Source: Deltaproteobacteria bacterium UBA6601
Lineage (GTDB): Bacteria > Myxococcota_A > UBA796 > UBA9615
Assembly: GCA_002433485.1 (NCBI GenBank)
Contig: DJIF01000024.1
Location: 1 to 9,270 of the forward strand
Length of the DNA: 9,270 bases
Direction: 5' to 3'
Position numbers and translations under genes: made by a program. This document shows, in pieces, positions 6,831 through 9,270 of the stretch (position 1 is the first letter of the stretch; each line of letters starts with the position of its first letter). Under the pieces are notes generated by a model, which was not told where the DNA came from, did no database searches, and worked only from the letters and a program-made list of their open reading frames with translations.

Positions 6831-7697
6831 TCAGCCCCGGATCGTGGTCGCGTTGGAGCGCTCCTGGCGCCGAGCCTGGATGGTCTCCAGGATCACCGTA
6901 GCGCTCTCTTCGACAGCCCTGCGAGTCACATCGATGACCGGCCAGCGGGGATTAGCGCGAAACAGCTCATTGGCGTAGTCAAGCTCCATATAGATGTGCT
7001 CGATGGACCCATAATTGGAGCTTGATTTGAGGCCCAGATTACGAATTCGGGCCAGTCGGATCGCATGCAGTGGCTCGGGCTCAATGGTCAGCGCAAAAAT
7101 CTTGTCTTGATTGACCTCGAACAACTCGGGTGGCAGATCGATGCCCAGAACGATGGGGATGTTGGCGACCTTGTAGCCTTTCTGAGCGAGATAGGTCGAA
7201 AGCGGCGTTTTGCTGGTTCGGGAGACGCCGATGAGCACAATGTCGGACTTGTGCAGATAGCGAGGCTCTGCTCCATCGTCGTGCTTCACGGTGAATTCCA
7301 CTGCATCTACCCTGCGGAAGTACTCGTCGCTGAGCATGGTTTTTCGCCCAGGGATGCCTCGGGGCTGCATGCCGCCCAATTGCTTGGAGACGCTGCCAAT
7401 GAGTTGGCCCATCAGGTCGACACACTCGACTCGATGCTTGTTGCCAGCTTCGTAGATAGCTTCGCGGATCTCCGGGTTCACCAGGGTGAAGACGATGAGA
7501 GCGTTCTGCTTGGCTGCCAGTCGGGTCAGCGCTTCGACCCGCCGAGGGTCGGCGATGTGGGTGTAGGTGCTGATGTTGACGAGGTAATCCTCGAACTGGG
7601 CGAGGGCGGCGCGCGTCATTGCTTCTGCGGTACCGCCGGTGCTGTCCGAGAGAACGAAGATCGTGCTTGGTAATGTTGGGTCTTGGGCTTTGCTCAT
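6831..7697 (-). CDS. DUF299 kinase/pyrophosphorylase, PEP synthase or PPDK regulatory protein
   Basis: A 288-residue bifunctional regulator. Family members phosphorylate a Thr beside the catalytic His of PEP synthase (PpsR) or pyruvate phosphate dikinase (RP1), using ADP, and remove it with inorganic phosphate. They thereby switch PEP formation from pyruvate off and on. Hallmarks seen are LSDSTGGTAE (16-24 region), the P-loop-like GVSRTSKTPLS (157-167) and YLAQKGYKVANIP just after it. Length is close to the usual 270 or so. Whether the target is PEP synthase or PPDK cannot be told, since neither gene is in the window. The start ATG at 7697 has AAGGA three bases upstream. It is the first gene of the minus-strand run, so the promoter in the divergent gap probably drives it. 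The C-terminal tail after about residue 275 is short, basic and poorly conserved in appearance. Confidence 0.95.
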   Translation of the reverse strand: MSKAQDPTLPSTIFVLSDSTGGTAEAMTRAALAQFEDYLVNISTYTHIADPRRVEALTRLAAKQNALIVFTLVNPEIREAIYEAGNKHRVECVDLMGQLIGSVSKQLGGMQPRGIPGRKTMLSDEYFRRVDAVEFTVKHDDGAEPRYLHKSDIVLIGVSRTSKTPLSTYLAQKGYKVANIPIVLGIDLPPELFEVNQDKIFALTIEPEPLHAIRLARIRNLGLKSSSNYGSIEHIYMELDYANELFRANPRWPVIDVTRRAVEESATVILETIQARRQERSNATTIRG

Positions 7698-7799
7698 GGT
7701 TCCTTGCTGCTGCGCCCTCTCGTCTCCGGGAAGGTGCGGCTACCTGCTAGACTGCGGCGCCGCGAGTATAACGATGAACTCTTACGTCGGGAAGTTGAG
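7698..7799. promoter_or_regulatory. Divergent promoter region with overlapping -10 candidates
   Basis: 102 bases between the DUF299 gene and the acyl-CoA synthetase. On the minus strand TTCCCG, 17 bases, then TATACT (7765-7770) form a plausible sigma70-type promoter. On the plus strand TATAAC (7767-7772) is a plausible -10 lying about 28 bases before the TTG start, though its -35 is poor. The two -10 candidates share four bases, so the polymerases would compete. A perfect 10-base palindrome GCGGCGCCGC sits at 7754-7763, near the expected minus-strand transcription start. All are sequence-only predictions. Confidence 0.45.
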
Positions 7800-9270
7800 T
7801 TGAGTACTGATGAACCAGTCACGCGGTCCGGGGATTCGCCGCAGTCGGTCGGGCAGCTGCTGGAGCGTGCAGTGGAACGCTTCGGGCCGTCCATTGCCCT
7901 GCGCCGCCGCCGCGAGCCACTGCATTGGAGCGTTTCGACCTGGACCCAGCTTGGTGAACAGGTACGCGGTGTCGCCGCTGGTCTGATCAGCTGCGGGATT
8001 GGCCGAGGCGATCGAATCGGTCTGCTTTCTAACACTCGGGTGGAATGGACCGTGCTGGATTATGCAGCGCTGTCCATCGGTGCGGTGGTCGTGCCCATTT
8101 ATCACTCCAGTACCCAGGCTCAGGTGCTGTTCGCCTTGCGCGACAGCGCTGCCAGGATGCTGGTGCTCGAAACCCGGGCTCAGCTTGAGAAGCTCGGCCC
8201 GGAATTGGCCGGGCTTGGCTCGCTCGGCAGCAAGGTGGTGCTTGAGGTCATGGACGTCCGGGGTAGCGATGATCTCCTGATCTTCGATGAGCTGCTTCGC
8301 CGTGGCCGGAGGCTGCTTCGTGAGAATGACCTTGAGGAGGAGCGAGAAGCTGTCGGCCTGGATGATCTGGCGACCATCGTCTACACCTCTGGGACCACTG
8401 GAGTCCAGAAAGGGGTTTATCTGAGTCACCGCAACATTCTCGCCGCCATTGAGGCCCTCAGCGGGGTCCTGCCGGTGAGTTGTGACGACACCACCCTGCT
8501 GTGCCTGCCGCTGTCGCATATCTTTCCTAGGTTGGCGCAGTTCGCTGCCTTGGAATACGGCTTCTGCATTGCCTATGCGCAGCGTGTAGATCTGCTTGCA
8601 GATGTGCTTCAGGAGGTGCGCCCGACCTTTTTCTTTGCCGTACCGAGGATCTATGAGCGGATCTACCATCGTGCGGTCTCTGCCTACAGGGAGCTACCGC
8701 CATTGCTGCGTGGCGTGGTCCGCAAGGGGATTCAGGCTCGTCGTGAGGGAGAGCCTTCCGGTCCATTGGCTCGAAGGATCCTCAATCGCTTTAATGAACA
8801 GATTACTGATCGGACTCTGTTTGAGGGCTTGCGTGACGGGATGGGCGGTCGGCTGCGTTTCTGTGTCTCGGGAGGTGCGCCGCTCAATACCGAGGTGGCG
8901 CGCTTCTTCCGGCTTGCCGGGATCGAGATCCTTGAAGGCTATGGGCTCTCTGAATGTGTTGGCGCCGCGACCATCAATCGCCTTGATGACAACCGCATAG
9001 GTACGGTCGGTCGGCCACTGCCGGGGGTGCGGGTGCGCATCGCTCCGGACGGAGAGGTCCTGCTGAAAGGACCAATGCTTTTTTCCGGCTATCACAATCA
9101 GCGCGAGGAGACAGAACTCGCCCTGAATGATCAGGGCTGGCTTCATACTGGTGATGTCGGTGCGCTGGATGATGCCGGCTTTCTGGTGCTGACCGATCGA
9201 AAGAAGGACATCATCGTCACCTCCGGCGGCAAGAATGTTGCGCCCCAGCGGGTCGAGGCGATCCTGCGCA
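7800..9270 (+). CDS. Long-chain acyl-CoA synthetase, AMP-binding family (3' part outside window)
   Basis: Activates fatty acids to acyl-CoA through an acyl-adenylate, feeding beta-oxidation or lipid synthesis; probably membrane-associated. 490 codons are present out of a usual 600 or so. The signature ATP-binding motif YTSGTTGVQKGV lies at 195-206, with Gln where Pro is usual. GYGLSE (380-385), GWLHTGD and DRKKDIIVTSGGKNV (from 466) follow in the standard order. The overall layout, including LSHIFPRL and FFFAVPRIYERIY, matches the FadD15-like bacterial long-chain group rather than E. coli FadD. The frame is open upstream of 7734, but no in-frame ATG exists before the conserved region. TTG at 7800 is chosen: it has GGGAAG a few bases ahead and gives a typical short N-terminus (STDEPVTRSGD). 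GTG at 7734 is the alternative, but it would include the candidate -10. It is transcribed away from the DUF299 gene, which controls PEP supply, so both may respond to carbon state. The C-terminus, including the catalytic Lys region, lies outside. Confidence 0.94.
   Translation, partial: MSTDEPVTRSGDSPQSVGQLLERAVERFGPSIALRRRREPLHWSVSTWTQLGEQVRGVAAGLISCGIGRGDRIGLLSNTRVEWTVLDYAALSIGAVVVPIYHSSTQAQVLFALRDSAARMLVLETRAQLEKLGPELAGLGSLGSKVVLEVMDVRGSDDLLIFDELLRRGRRLLRENDLEEEREAVGLDDLATIVYTSGTTGVQKGVYLSHRNILAAIEALSGVLPVSCDDTTLLCLPLSHIFPRLAQFAALEYGFCIAYAQRVDLLADVLQEVRPTFFFAVPRIYERIYHRAVSAYRELPPLLRGVVRKGIQARREGEPSGPLARRILNRFNEQITDRTLFEGLRDGMGGRLRFCVSGGAPLNTEVARFFRLAGIEILEGYGLSECVGAATINRLDDNRIGTVGRPLPGVRVRIAPDGEVLLKGPMLFSGYHNQREETELALNDQGWLHTGDVGALDDAGFLVLTDRKKDIIVTSGGKNVAPQRVEAILR

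Noticed and set aside
7065..7673. 202-residue open frame on the plus strand
   Set aside because: Antisense shadow of the DUF299 gene, which has all family motifs.
7782..8669. 295-residue open frame on the minus strand
   Set aside because: It lies antisense to the acyl-CoA synthetase, whose motifs are unambiguous; its translation shows no recognisable domain or compositional sense.

Overview
The window carries eight protein genes of a Gram-negative bacterium, seven on the minus strand and one divergent on the plus strand. No rRNA, tRNA, CRISPR array or mobile element is visible. Several traits point to a deltaproteobacterial or Myxococcota-like lineage: a Hanks-type Ser/Thr kinase with a PEGA-like ectodomain, an FHA-GAF-sigma54 activator, lipoproteins and repetitive carboxypeptidase-regulatory-like domains, moderately high GC, and mostly GTG starts. 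That placement is an inference from gene style, not a marker-gene result.

Right part, 7698-9270. A 102-base divergent region separates a plus-strand long-chain acyl-CoA synthetase (TTG start at 7800, cut by the window end) from the minus-strand gene run. Candidate -10 boxes for both directions overlap within eight bases.

Middle, 4456-7697, read on the minus strand. A DUF299 kinase/pyrophosphorylase (PpsR/PPDK-regulator family) is followed with no gap by a MutT-type Nudix hydrolase. That gene overlaps by 4 bases the start of a 640-residue transmembrane Ser/Thr kinase. The three are almost certainly one transcription unit. A weak hairpin with a T tract follows the kinase.

Left part, 1-4306, minus strand. 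After a 149-base gap come a small lipoprotein, a 496-residue exported protein of repeated beta-sandwich domains (overlapping it by 4 bases), a 318-residue exported protein with a TPR-like region and two C-terminal membrane helices, and finally a cytoplasmic FHA-GAF-AAA+ sigma54 activator that runs off the left end.

Taken together, 1-6378 looks like an envelope signalling locus. A kinase with an extracytoplasmic sensor, three exported proteins that could be its ligands or partners, and a transcription activator with a phosphopeptide-type domain lie in one direction. The simple model of kinase phosphorylation followed by FHA binding is complicated because the FHA domain lacks the usual phosphothreonine-contacting Ser and Asn. 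This circuit is a hypothesis; the individual domain calls are much firmer.
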